Shown one piece after another: positions 8,147-17,699 of a stretch of 19,583 nucleotides of DNA. How positions within the stretch are numbered: the first letter of the stretch is position 1; the number at the start of each line of letters is the position of its first letter. The DNA comes from Cylindrotheca closterium (taxonomy: Eukaryota > Bacillariophyta > Bacillariophyceae > Bacillariales > Bacillariaceae), in the NCBI GenBank assembly GCA_933822405.4, contig CAKOGP040001768.1, positions 1 to 19,583 on the forward strand, in the 5' to 3' direction. Position numbers and translations under genes: made by a program. The notes under the pieces are model-generated. The model saw nothing but the letters and a program-made list of their open reading frames with translations, had not been told where the DNA came from and did not search any database.

Positions 8147-9912
8147 AGGGGCTTCACTACAGAAAACAACATTTGTGTAACGGCTAAAAAAGAAACCGTT
8201 ATCAAGTCGATTGAGTCAATTAGTAAGTCGATTGAGTCAATTCCGATTTTGACTCGTGTGATTACCAAAACGAAAAACAAGAGGTAAGAGGGCGATCTCC
8301 TACCATACGACCTTGTTGCGATTACATTTTTAGATAAATTTCCCGGCGATATTATAAATATATACCTAAACTAGACCTCTGCATACTCTAAATTGCGAAA
8401 GTGGCTAGATTCGATCACAGGGAAGGAAATTCGACCAAGTCAAAGAGAAACCTTAGGAAAGAGAGAAAAAAATAAGCTAGCCTAGAATCTATTTACCGGC
8501 GCAGCACTCCAAAACACCGCCCAAAGTCGATACTAGTTGGTATTTGGACAACTTTGAACTTAGTGCCATGGTGTCTGGGTACTGACTCGGCGACTGAGAA
8601 GGATTCCTGACACCAAGTTTCATAAACCTGGATTGACCACTGTAGCAGGGTGATTGCCATTGAATCGCTTGCACGTAGAAATCACCCATTCCAAGCCCCC
8701 CAATCTCATCATACATACCCATGGACGACAACTGTATGTTGGAATGAAGAATTCTGAGGAAATTCGGTCCACACCAATACCATTTCCCATTTTGGACCGA
8801 ATTTCACTGAAAACTCTTCCCATTTTTGTTAGATCATTCTTGATCTAGGCCGAAAAAATGTAAAGAAACCAGAAAATAGAAACAATAGGTATCCAAGGGA
8901 CCTTCTGGTGTATTGTTGAATGTATAGTTGTCTCCAGGGCGGCCACACCGACCCTCATGATGACAGGTGACACGACAGCAGCAAACATTCGGATTCAAAA
9001 ATCTCAGCCAATATTCCATAGAAAAAGCAACCGAATGGATCTCCGAGTAGGTATGGTCACTGCGAAGCTTTCCAGCACATGTTGCATATGAGGCCTTGCC
9101 CTCTTGACCTTCTGCTGACCAGATTAAGCAACCCAACAGAACATGTTTGGCGAATTTTGGTAGATTGTAGTGTAATGGAGGCGAAAGGAATAGTGAATCG
9201 CCGCTCCAGCCATAGTCCATCTATCAAACATGCTTGCCATAACATGTTATTCAGTTTTTACTTCTCTGGGCGCCCACACCGGCTACCCATTGTGATGGAC
9301 GAATTCCCAACTCAATATTGTCGTGTGAAAATCGTCCTGTAGGAGCCCAGATACCGCACATCAAATGATACCACCGTCTTTCCTATAACATAATAAGCAA
9401 CTTCCGAAGAAAATTTGACATCTTTACTGCCTTGCGACTGCGTGGGGTCCCAAATCCATGCAAAAACCGAATTTCAGACCTCGTTTGTGTGTCTTTTGCA
9501 GTCATTTCAGAGGTGAAAGGAGCAAACTCGTCCATTTCACGTCATACAAACAAGATAGATTCGGTCACGATAAAGGCCGCTTCCAAAATGCAAGAGTTTT
9601 CCTCCCGAGGGTGATGATTTCCTCGGCCTGAAGGCATACCATTGTTGGTGGAAAGAAGAATTGATGTGATTGAAGGCGATCTCAACGGAAGGGCGCATAG
9701 AGGTGCGCGAAGAGTTCGACGTCTGATGACGTACGGAAAATACCAGTGCGTAGAACCAAAATGGAACCCAAAAACATCCGAGATTTCTGTTTTTTCCAAA
9801 ACCACATCAAATTCACGTTCCTTGAAAGCAGAAGCAGAATGGGATTTTAATCTTGCTACTGCACTGCTTAGCCTACAAAAAGGAATGTAATTCATTGGAT
9901 CTATTACCAAGC
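8147..9912. other. gene-poor stretch with minor repeats and unassigned short ORFs
   Basis: No gene I can defend. Minus-strand frames at 8834-9220 (containing NPNVCCCRVTCHHEGRCG) and 8489-8731, and overlapping frames on both strands at 9542-9910, are open but unrecognised and have no consistent start or splice structure. Small repeats are AAGTCGATTGAGTCAATT twice in tandem (8203-8220 and 8224-8241), and a perfect 11-base inverted pair, AAATTCGGTCC (8760-8770) and GGACCGAATTT (8794-8804). A multi-exon or decayed gene could be hidden here. Confidence 0.4.
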
Positions 9913-10859
9913 CTACGCAACGTTGCCTACATATTCTTCCAATTCATCCCAGTCTCTACTCACCGGCACACAAGCACCGTCTTCGCCGTCCTCGTCAACA
10001 TCATCTTCAAAAGATTCAATTTCTTTCATGAAGTCCATCGCATACAACACCTGTTCTTGGTTCAGTTCTACGCGATCCGTCCGGTTGCCTTCGAAGTAAA
10101 CCTCGCCATCAAACTCGACAATATAGTTCGCAGTGTTGACGGTTTTGCCATCTTCTTTCACGAGGTTAACATCCACCACTCGACCAACAGCCGGCTTGTT
10201 GTCATCAACTGCCACAGCAACTCGGATACAAAGGTAGCTCTCCAACATAACAATCAGCTGATGTTCGACCTCTTCCGCCTCCCTCTTTTCATTCTCTCTT
10301 CCACGGATCAAATCCTCAAAATCTCTGCTCTGAGCTTCAATGATTCAATGAAAAATTCGGCAGGAAGCTCCACGTCTTTGCCATTTGTCTGGATCAATAA
10401 TTTCAGAGCCTCCGCCTCTGATTCTTCTCTGATACATTGGACCGTTTTGGCATTCTCCACCTTCATTTCGCTCTTGATTGCCGCCAATTCAGCTTGGAGT
10501 TTTTCGTCAGCTTCGACTTGAGCGTCTTCTGCTGTGGTCTGTTGGATTTTCCCGACGGTGTCATCGTAGGTTGTCCTTTTTGGGCGGCCGCTTTTGTGTG
10601 GTGTGACAGTAGGCATGCAGTATTCGAGGCCGTTGATTGATTTCTTCCTGATTCTTGTAGATGTAGCAACAGTGTGGGCTTGGCATTGTTTGTCGTTTGG
10701 CAAATCTGGCCGAGGAGGAGCTTTACAACGTTTACACGAGTCACAGGCCGTACACCACTGCTTTCCACTTGCATGGGTACAAAGGTACACTCTTTTCTTC
10801 TTGTGATGGGACCGTGGAGGTGTCTCCTTGGCGTTCCTCTTTCCACGTCGCGTTGCCAT
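9913..10859 (-). CDS. hypothetical Cys-rich, coiled-coil, probably nuclear protein, interrupted by a frameshift
   Basis: The first part (10859 to 10308, 183 residues from an ATG) begins very basic (MATRRGKRNAKE). It then has a cysteine cluster WCTACDSCKRC (spacing C-x2-C-x2-C-x2-C) with a later C-x2-H, likely metal-binding. A SGRPKR motif resembling an AT-hook follows, then a Glu/Ala/Lys-rich coiled coil (about 105-180). It stops at 10308-10310. The -1 frame continues the same acidic coiled coil without a Met (SRDFEDLIRGRENEKREAEE) and then a compact beta-rich segment (AVGRVVDVNLV, YIVEFDGEVYF) that could be an SH3/Tudor-like fold. It ends with an acidic tail at 9913. One gene broken by a single-base change in the T-run near 10325 is the simplest reading. 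A 45-nt intron with a poor GTGGAG donor is possible. The function is not recognised. Confidence 0.55.
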
Positions 10860-11043
10860 CGTGAATGATGATGACGAGTCATGAATTTCATCCTCCCTCA
10901 GTCAAAAATTGGCGCGAATTAGTTTCAAGCATAGGGCTGATATCCTCAGCCCAATGCGCTTCTATCTGTCCAATCGGCGTCGTTATGCGACGTCTTCTCA
11001 AAATGACCATTTTGGATCTCTATGGTGCTATTTTTTTGGAAAA

Positions 11044-11096
11044 TGCCAAAATTTGGGTGGAAAGGGTGGGAAATTCGCGGATCGGGGTCATAAATC
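11044..11096 (+). repeat. dispersed repeat, copy 2
   Basis: Shares the exact block TTCGCGGATCGGGGTC, and the flanking TGCCA and TTTGGGT, with the reverse complement of 7041-7082, about 4 kb away. Confidence 0.65.
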
Positions 11097-11284
11097 ATCA
11101 CATATAATAATATGTCATTAATAGTTAAAGGGAAATAACATAGATTTTTCGAAGCTAAAAATATAATTTTATTTCTCCGGGCACGAGCACGTCAAACTTT
11201 GCGATCAGTGTCCCGAAAATACTCGGTCTGAACATTTGCCGGGTGTTCCTGATGTTTTCTTTTTTGGCAGATCGATTCATTCAC

Positions 11285-11294
11285 TGACGTACGT
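11285..11294 (+). promoter_or_regulatory. TGACGT site with overlapping ACGTACGT palindrome upstream of LrgAB carrier 1
   Basis: TGACGTACGT lies about 150-160 bases before the start codon and is directly followed by GATTGG (an inverted CCAAT-type box). It is a bZIP-type core; binding is not shown. Confidence 0.3.
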
Positions 11295-11444
11295 GATTGG
11301 ACGCCCACAGTAGTGATCGGATGAATCTTGGATACGATGCAGTATGATTGGTGATTGAACATCGGACATCGGAGGTTGCCAACCCATCAATTTTGCAGTC
11401 GTTGGATCTATTTTTGTCTCCATTACATCACCAACCGAACAATC

Positions 11445-13028
11445 ATGATGCGTCCAAAGTTGCTTCTTTCAACTCTGTTGTTGATCGCATTGTTCGCAGC
11501 ACTTCCTTCATCATTTGCAGAATCAAGAAATGGCCTGCAATATAGCGCTGCAACCTCCACCAAGGCTATCATTTCCAACAAGACACCACCTACATCTTCA
11601 TTTGCTATTGAACAAGCCGTCTCTCACCGTGGAGGAAACAGCGGTCAAAGAGATTCTCTCACTGGAGCAGTTATCATGACTCTAGTGGAACGAGTTACAA
11701 ATAGAGTTTTGAAGTCCCAGGGTATTAGCTTCCCCTCCATGTTGGGTGGATGCATTGCACTTTTAGGTTTCATGCTGGCAGCAGAGTTCATCAGCCCTGG
11801 AGTTGGGGATTCCATGTTCTCCAGCCTCAGCCCAGGTTCAGCTCTGCTAGCGAAATGGCTGCCCGTTTTCTTTGTCCCAGGGTTGGCAATGCTTCCACTT
11901 GCACCATCCGTTGGGTCAGGTTTCGAGGTGCGGATATCGCACACAATATGCGTCGCATCCAACATTGTGAATCTCACTCTTCGCTTATATATATAGGTGG
12001 CAAAAGTCCTTGCTGTAGTTATAATTGGATGGGCATACTCCATTTCAACAGTCACTTATCCCGTCTTGTTCTTGAGATTGTCTCAAGGAGCGTCCAACAA
12101 GAAAGCTGCTCCTGCACCGGTCAAGAAGCTAAAGAAAAAGACAGCACCAGCTGCTGCTCCAGTAAAACCATTCGCAGATGAAACTCTGTCTGGACTTTTG
12201 AAGGGAAGTGTTGCCACAGCCATCCTGAGTTTTGCCGCCACAAAGATGGGAAATGACTTGGCGACTCCACTTCAAAGCATCTTCCTTGGCATATCCACTT
12301 TTGCAACCTACGTGTGGGCGGCCCGTCTCCCATCAAGTTTCAATGCTTTCATTCACCCATTGATTACTTCAACTATTTTGACACTGGGCGTTATTTGTGC
12401 CACTGGGCTAGCAACCGGGTTTTCTTTCATCAATGTTCTTAAAACATACAAGACTGGTACTTTGGACTTGATGAAGACAGGCGCCGGAGATGTTCTGCTG
12501 TTCCTATTAGGTCCTTCTGTTGTCTCGTTCGCTGTCGCTATTTATGGTCGCAAGAAGCTCTTGAAGGAAAACTTTCTGATTGTGATGATCGGTATGTTGA
12601 TTTCCAGTGGTGGTGGTCTATTTGGAACAGCTGCGTTTGTCCGATTGATTCAGCTAGGAGGAAAGACTGGAGCTTTGGTGCGCCTCTCGGTTCTTTCAAG
12701 AAACGTTACTACTGCACTATCGATGGCCATCGCGGGTATGCTTGGCGGAGACGTCTCAATTGCCGCAAGTGTGGTTGTTTTAACTGGGATTTTTGGAGCA
12801 ACCTGTGCGAGAAGAACGCTTGATGCGCTTGGAATTACCGACCCCATCACTCGAGGATTGGCAACCGGCGCATCATCGCAAGGACTTGGTGTCGCAACTC
12901 TAGTGAATGAACCTGATGCATTCCCCTTTGCAGCAATGGGAATGGTGCTGACTGCAGTGGTGGCGACTTGTTTGGTCTCAATCCCAGCTGTCAAGGACGC
13001 TCTAATCAAACTAAGTGGGGGGGCCTAG
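11445..13028 (+). CDS. PLGG1: plastid LrgA-LrgB fusion carrier, copy 1 (PLGG1 family)
   Basis: PLGG1 exchanges glycolate and glycerate across the inner plastid envelope in photorespiration; bacterial LrgA/LrgB are the two halves as separate proteins. Exons 11445-11927 and 11997-13028 are joined in phase 0, giving 504 residues, close to the Arabidopsis length. Start: the ATGATG at 11445/11448 gives a clean signal peptide (LLLSTLLLIALFAALPSS) before FAES, a plausible PSS/F plastid site. The LrgA-like part (about 95-190) has FPSMLGGCIALL and ALLAKWLPVFFVPGLAMLPL. A basic Ala/Pro/Lys linker (about 193-221) leads to the LrgB part with GDVLLFLLGPSVVSFAVA and AIAGMLGGDVSIA. It is odd in one point: the family signature (A)HGLGTA is SQGLGVA here, with Gln456 replacing the conserved His. 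It is tandem with copy 2 at 14026; transport may differ from true PLGG1. Confidence 0.88.
11928..11996 (+). other. intron of LrgAB carrier 1
   Basis: 69-nt intron, GTGCGG...TATATATAG, in phase 0 between GSGFE and VAKVLAVV. Removing it restores the family sequence at exactly the position where copy 2 also has an intron. Confidence 0.9.
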
Positions 13029-13337
13029 GTTGCGAGTACAACTATATTGGGATATTTCCGTTCCCATTATCGCTAAAATGTATAAAATCATTCGGTTTGG
13101 TATTTGGATATCTCGCCTGTAGATTCCAATCAACTACATCAAGCGTGTTGCTTTCCGTTTCAAGCAAAATGAGATTATGGCATGTTTCGCGAAGAAATGC
13201 GGCAATTGTGTATCGGTCATATAAGATATGGCCATTTGCATTCCATTGCAAAGGAGTTCGTTCTCCAAATAGACCTGCTGAATCGGTTTCAATATTGTCG
13301 AGATGAATCTGAATTTATGAGAATGCGATAGATCTAA
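13029..13337. other. 3' region between convergent genes
   Basis: About 310 bases between the stops of LrgAB carrier 1 and the minus-strand coiled-coil gene. Nothing recognisable. Confidence 0.5.
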
Positions 13338-13958
13338 TTATCCATCTTGTGACTTTTGCCCCATCCATAGCATGACCATTTGCTCTGCAAGTATATCCAT
13401 CCTTTCTACTAATTTGTCCTTGCAATTCAACAGTTCCTTTTCATATGCTTCCAACGAATTCCACTGGTCATCCTCATCGACAAATGAATCCAACTGTGCC
13501 TTGTTCCGTTCTTCCAAAGCTTCAATCAATGAGAGCTGTTCTTGCAATCTCTCCAGCTCCGCTTCAACGCCTGATTGCTGTCCAGTACCTTCACCTTCTA
13601 CTGCGTCGGCTTGATATAGAGCGAAATTGCGTCTATATCGTGCTTTGGTTTCTCGATAGCTCGACGTCAACGGATTGGAATCTAACGTGGCTGTCTTGCG
13701 ATGCCCAGTGATGGACTCCACTATGTATATGTAGCTGCTTGTAGAGCTCAAGAGGGAAACGGGTAAGATGAACATCATATTCAATACCGCAGCAGCTGTG
13801 GAAGTTGATTCAGTGCGGTGATTCCTCCAGATTTTTGTTGCTTGGAATAGGTAGTAGTCGACCCAATCAAACAGACAATAAACTGACGTCAGCATCGGAT
13901 TTATTTTGTGATATCTCAAGATTACCGAGACTCTAGATGGCAACATTGAATTCTCCAT
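13338..13958 (-). CDS. hypothetical coiled-coil protein with an N-terminal hydrophobic segment
   Basis: Not recognised. The longest reading is 206 residues from 13958. A start at the MM pair (13778, 146 residues) is equally plausible and puts the hydrophobic stretch FILPVSLLSS at the N-terminus as a signal or anchor. The middle is polar with SSYRETKARYRRNFALYQ. The C-terminal half is a clear coiled coil rich in Glu/Leu (ELERLQEQLSLIEALEERNK, then LEAYEKELLNCKDKLVERMD). It sits on the opposite strand between the two LrgAB genes. From 13958 the gap to copy 2's ATG is only 67 bases; from 13778 it is 247, which leaves more room for two promoters and would place the TGACGTCA at 13884 inside them. 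Function unknown. Confidence 0.6.
   Translation of the reverse strand: MENSMLPSRVSVILRYHKINPMLTSVYCLFDWVDYYLFQATKIWRNHRTESTSTAAAVLNMMFILPVSLLSSTSSYIYIVESITGHRKTATLDSNPLTSSYRETKARYRRNFALYQADAVEGEGTGQQSGVEAELERLQEQLSLIEALEERNKAQLDSFVDEDDQWNSLEAYEKELLNCKDKLVERMDILAEQMVMLWMGQKSQDG
13884..13891. promoter_or_regulatory. TGACGTCA palindrome upstream of LrgAB carrier 2
   Basis: Full eight-base CRE-type palindrome, 134 bases before the carrier 2 start codon. It lies in the coding sequence of the minus-strand gene only if that gene starts at 13958 or 13895. It is the preferred site class for bZIP dimers, including aureochromes. Confidence 0.35.
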
Positions 13959-14025
13959 AGTTTACCTACAGTAATAGGCTGTTTGAATATTCAATCTGCT
14001 GTCTACTCGGGTTGGCTATTGAAGA

Positions 14026-15627
14026 ATGAAAGTCCTCTCATTGCTGTGGCTGTCAACGGTATCCGCATTTACAGTACATAAAGGGTTTGCAAGCGCCAAC
14101 GTCCGCAACCATGTGCAAGCGATCACATCCCGACCACATACGAGAAATCATCGAATTGTCAACCCTTTGGATACCAGAGGGTCGCCCACAGTCCGTGCAT
14201 TGACAATTGCTAAAGCTTCCAACGATGGACAAATTAACGGAATTGCTAAAGTTTCACCACCTACCCCGACTATCATGTCCGCATTTCTCCTTCTGGCTTT
14301 GGATGTTGGATTTCGTCGACTATTCCAAAAGCTTGCAATCTCTTTTCCATCTTCGCTCGGTGGGTGTTGCGCCCTTTTCATCAGTCTCTTGACGCTACCT
14401 GGGGGAGAAAAAATGTTCAAAATCCTTAGTCCTGGTGCAGCATTGCTGGCAAAGTGGCTTCCCGTATTCTTTGTACCCAGTTTGGTGACTTTGCCTCTGG
14501 TCGGCAATGTTGGACCTATGTCTGAGGTCCGTCAAACAGTGTCAGCCTGGTCTCATCTGTTTGTGATATAATTGTCACTTACTCTTTTCTCTGTCTACTA
14601 GATTCTGAAGATTTTTGCGGTTGTCGTTGGCGGATTCTTTTTCACGCTGCTATCGACAGCTGGTTCGGTAGTTGGAATTCGCAAGATTCTTTCGCCGGAT
14701 GCCATTACGAATGGTGCTGACGAAGGGAGCGAGAACGCAACTTTGATAACGGAGGCTCCAAAGATACCGCCAAAAGCATTTTCAGACGAAACGACTATTC
14801 GTCTTCGCTTGGCTTCGATCGCGACGGGAGTTGCGGCAATTGCTAGCAACAGGTTGAGTTCTTCTTTCGCGACCCCAATTCGTGCATTGTTCCTTCTATC
14901 TGCTACGTTGCACAACTATGTCTTTGGAGCGCGATTACCAAGAAGTTTCAGTAAAGTTGTGCACCCCTTGGTAACTTGTACAGCACTGACTTGGGCAACA
15001 GCAACAGCATTTGCATCGGTTACTGGATCAACCTTTGTTTCCATGCTCCGTGGCTACAAGACGGGAACATTGACACCGCTGAACTGCGGAGCTGGAGATG
15101 TTCTTTTATTTTTATTGGGGCCGGCAGTTGTGTCACTCGCGATCTCCATGTACGATCGGAGAAAGTTAATGCGAGAGAACTTGACCGAGGTCGTCACTGC
15201 AATTTCGGTAGGCTCTTTGGGCGGGTTATTTGGAACTGCTGCAGTGGCTCGACTGTTAAGCATTGCTAGTCCCTCTGTTCGCCTTTCACTGCTATCTAGG
15301 AACATCACCAGTCCATTGGCCATGGCAATTGCAGGGATCCTGGGGGGAGATGTGTCACTGGCAGTTGCCATGGTTGTTGTTACCGGCTTGATTGGTGCCA
15401 ACTTTGGGGCTAGCATTTTGGATGCAGTCGGTATCAAGGATTCTGTTGCAAGAGGACTTGGAATTGGCACTGCCGCTCACGGCTTGGGGACAGCTGCCAT
15501 TGTCAACGAAAAGGACGCCTTCCCCTTCAGTGCCATTGCCATGGCTTTGACAGCCTCGGCATGCACTTGTCTGGTTTCAATTCCAGCTCTCAAAAGACTG
15601 CTAATACAGCTAGCTCTAGGGGTATAA
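14026..15627 (+). CDS. PLGG1: plastid LrgA-LrgB fusion carrier, copy 2 (glycolate/glycerate translocator type)
   Basis: Exons 14026-14526 and 14602-15627 are joined in phase 0, giving 508 residues. The N-terminus MKVLSLLWLSTVSA/FTV is a textbook diatom plastid signal with the SA/F site, followed by a Ser/Arg/His-rich transit-like stretch. The LrgA-like part has FPSSLGGCCALF and ALLAKWLPVFFVPSLVTLPL. The LrgB part has GDVLLFLLGPAVVSLAIS and AIAGILGGDVSLAVAMVV. The signature AAHGLGTA is complete (His460), as in plant PLGG1, so this copy is the better candidate for glycolate/glycerate exchange in photorespiration. Relative to copy 1 the membrane core is very similar while the leader and the linker before residue 230 differ, as expected for an older tandem duplication. 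Substrate is inferred from the family. Confidence 0.9.
14527..14601 (+). other. intron of LrgAB carrier 2
   Basis: 75-nt GT-AG intron with a non-consensus donor, GTCCGT, and acceptor CTACTAG, in phase 0 between GPMSE and ILKIFAVV. Its position matches the copy 1 intron, and the intron contains an in-frame TAA. Confidence 0.88.
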
Positions 15628-16130
15628 TATAGATTAGTCTTGTAAGAAACATGACATTTATATCTAACTTATTGCACCAACCTCTTGTTGTATTTACTTT
15701 CATGGACTTTTTGATAGCGCTAAATTTTCCGTGGAAATGCTCCACATCTGTAATAATTATCTGCTCTATTTCCAAAAATATTTCCCAATTTGATGGACTC
15801 TTGATGGAACATGGGAAGCGAGTTTGTGACACCGGCATGGGAGAAAACGTACAGTATTTTATATATGCTTCTTCAAAAGCCGCACCAATTCTGCGTGAAG
15901 AAATGATTGCTTGAAAGTCTACTGGACGCAGCAGCCAATCATATTCATGAGTCAAGGATTCACTGTGGCTGCCTTGATATCATTTACCGTTTCATTAAAA
16001 ATCAAGCAATGGCTCCACTAGGACTAGAGGAAAACCAAATCGAACTTTAATTGTGTCACTTTGACTTTGTGTTATCTCAGCATTGTCGAGCCTTTGGTCT
16101 AAGACTATACAATTACCATCGCCCAATCTT
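15628..16130. other. gene-free region between convergent LrgAB carrier 2 and Sam50
   Basis: About 500 A/T-rich bases covering both 3' ends. Open frames on the two strands overlap each other and look accidental. No repeats or RNA genes seen. Confidence 0.5.
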
Positions 16131-17699
16131 CTACCCAAAGTTGAAACCAAACCCAAATTGCACATTCCGTCTTGCATCTCTGGGACCATAACGCAATGGC
16201 CAAGCATAGGTCACCTCCAGCTTTCCCATGGGTGTCGACGCTGCCACACCTGCACCAACCGAAGTTCTGGTACTATTAACAATCGCTTGCAATGGAATCC
16301 CATCCGTGGTTCCCACCAAAGTCCCAGCATTAGCAAACCCAAACATCTGGATACCATAATTACGGAAAATACCGGGTGGTGAAGTCGAGGCAGAAACGGA
16401 CGCTGTGTAATATAGACTTCCACCCAAACTATCCCCATCGGGAGAAGTGGATCCTCCCTTTTTGGTCCGTGGTCCAATTCCTGCCGGGAGGAAACCTCGA
16501 AGTTGCATAGGTCCGCCCACAAAAAATCGATCGGAAATGGTAGCTGGTTTGCAGGCACCATCGTAGGACAATGGCTTCAAGTATCCTCCCGACCATGAAC
16601 CGTGTAGTGCCAATCTTTCTCCAATCTCTCCCAAAATGGGCAAATGCAATGCTGCACCTCCTTGGGCTTTTGCAAAGCCAATGTCACCAGGCGGTCCCGC
16701 CAATTCCACCTTGGTAAACCAATCCATCCCAGCCGTGGGCAATAATCTATTGTTACAAAGTTCACCATTGGTCCTCAGCTCGTACGTCAATGAGTGTTTC
16801 AGAGAGGTCCCCGAGGAAGCCACAATTTCGGGAGACGCATCCGCTGCATAGGGCAATTTGGCATGCTTGCGTGGAACAATATCGCGGAGCGCCAAAGACC
16901 AATCCAACCCCCAATAATATCCCGGAATCATGTTTGGCCGTTGCACATTGCCCCGATTGTCAACCCGGCAAGACAAATATCTTTGATATTCCTTGTAGGA
17001 GCGAGTCCACTCGTAATCGGCCGTGTCCAAGACAGCTCTCATGCCCAACGAGTATTGGGATCCCTTGGGCAAAGCCAAGATATATTCTCCCAGTGCGGTA
17101 TCGTCTCCCAACCAGGCATACAATGGCCGTTCATGGCTCAATAAGAAGCTGGAGGTGGAGGTTTGATCGACGGTGTATTGGAACCTGGTGGAATCCAAAA
17201 ATCCAGTAAGATTGGGCAGGCTCGCACTGACTTCAAATTGAGCCTTGGGTAGTTTGGTCCCATTGTTGTTGAGACCTTCTTCCAAGCCTTCATGCTTGAA
17301 TCCACCACCAATATACAAGGAATACCAATTCTTTTCGTCTAACTGTACCTCTAGTTGATGCGGATATTCTTTACTGGAGGACTCGTCTTCATTCTTGGTA
17401 ACTTCCAAATGAACCAAATGAAAACATTTCGTCTTCTCAAGATTATCTACCACTTGTGCCACTCCCAGTTGAATTTGAGGCAAGGACTGCGAATCTTCAA
17501 AGAGTAGTCCATTTTCCAACAATCGAGCATTGATGAGATCCTTGTTCGTTTTGAGTTTTTTGGATGGGTCTTTTGGTTTCACAACAGCTGGAAAGAGAAT
17601 ATTGAGGCCGTAGCTATTGACAAATTCAGCCCATTGCATTTCTTGACGTTGGCGGGCTCGTTCTTCCATGGCTGCGTTGACTTGATGACGAACGTCCAT
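16131..17699 (-). CDS. SAM50: Sam50/Omp85-family mitochondrial outer-membrane beta-barrel assembly protein
   Basis: Sam50 is the core of the sorting and assembly machinery that inserts beta-barrel proteins into the mitochondrial outer membrane. The 522-residue product has no presequence (it starts MDVRHQVNAAMEERARQRQE), as usual for Sam50. A single POTRA-like region lies at about 55-125 (INARLLENGLLFEDSQ ... LVHLEVTKN). A 16-strand-type barrel follows from about 128 (WYSLYIGGGFKHEG). The family hallmark in loop 6 is at 390-403, DRFFVGGPMQLRGF, with the (I/L)RGF motif. The C-terminus, RRNVQFGFGFNFG, matches a beta-signal ending the last strand. A plastid Omp85 (Toc75/OEP80 type) is less likely because there is no signal peptide. 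Intronless; about 700 bases upstream hold no gene. Confidence 0.92.
   Translation of the reverse strand: MDVRHQVNAAMEERARQRQEMQWAEFVNSYGLNILFPAVVKPKDPSKKLKTNKDLINARLLENGLLFEDSQSLPQIQLGVAQVVDNLEKTKCFHLVHLEVTKNEDESSSKEYPHQLEVQLDEKNWYSLYIGGGFKHEGLEEGLNNNGTKLPKAQFEVSASLPNLTGFLDSTRFQYTVDQTSTSSFLLSHERPLYAWLGDDTALGEYILALPKGSQYSLGMRAVLDTADYEWTRSYKEYQRYLSCRVDNRGNVQRPNMIPGYYWGLDWSLALRDIVPRKHAKLPYAADASPEIVASSGTSLKHSLTYELRTNGELCNNRLLPTAGMDWFTKVELAGPPGDIGFAKAQGGAALHLPILGEIGERLALHGSWSGGYLKPLSYDGACKPATISDRFFVGGPMQLRGFLPAGIGPRTKKGGSTSPDGDSLGGSLYYTASVSASTSPPGIFRNYGIQMFGFANAGTLVGTTDGIPLQAIVNSTRTSVGAGVAASTPMGKLEVTYAWPLRYGPRDARRNVQFGFGFNFG

Larger units (their letters stand above)
10860..11444. other. gene-free divergent region upstream of the first LrgAB carrier
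   Basis: Separates the start codons of the hypothetical nuclear protein (10859, leftward) and the carrier (11445, rightward). It contains a short hairpin, GGGCTGA-TATCC-TCAGCCC near 10950, the second copy of a dispersed repeat at 11044-11096, and a TGACGTACGT site at 11285 followed by ATTGG (inverted CCAAT). Confidence 0.5.

Noticed and set aside
8834..9220. Minus-strand 128-codon frame with a CCC/CHHEGRCG cysteine cluster
   Set aside because: No recognisable family, no clear signal peptide, and overlapping plus-strand frames are just as open. It may be an exon of something, but cannot be supported.
9542..9910. Overlapping open frames on both strands downstream of the nuclear-protein gene
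   Set aside because: Neither shows family motifs, and the minus-strand one only starts right after the neighbour's stop from a non-ATG codon.
12121..13009. Long minus-strand frames inside the LrgAB carriers
   Set aside because: They mirror the third-codon bias of well-supported plus-strand membrane proteins and have no motifs of their own.
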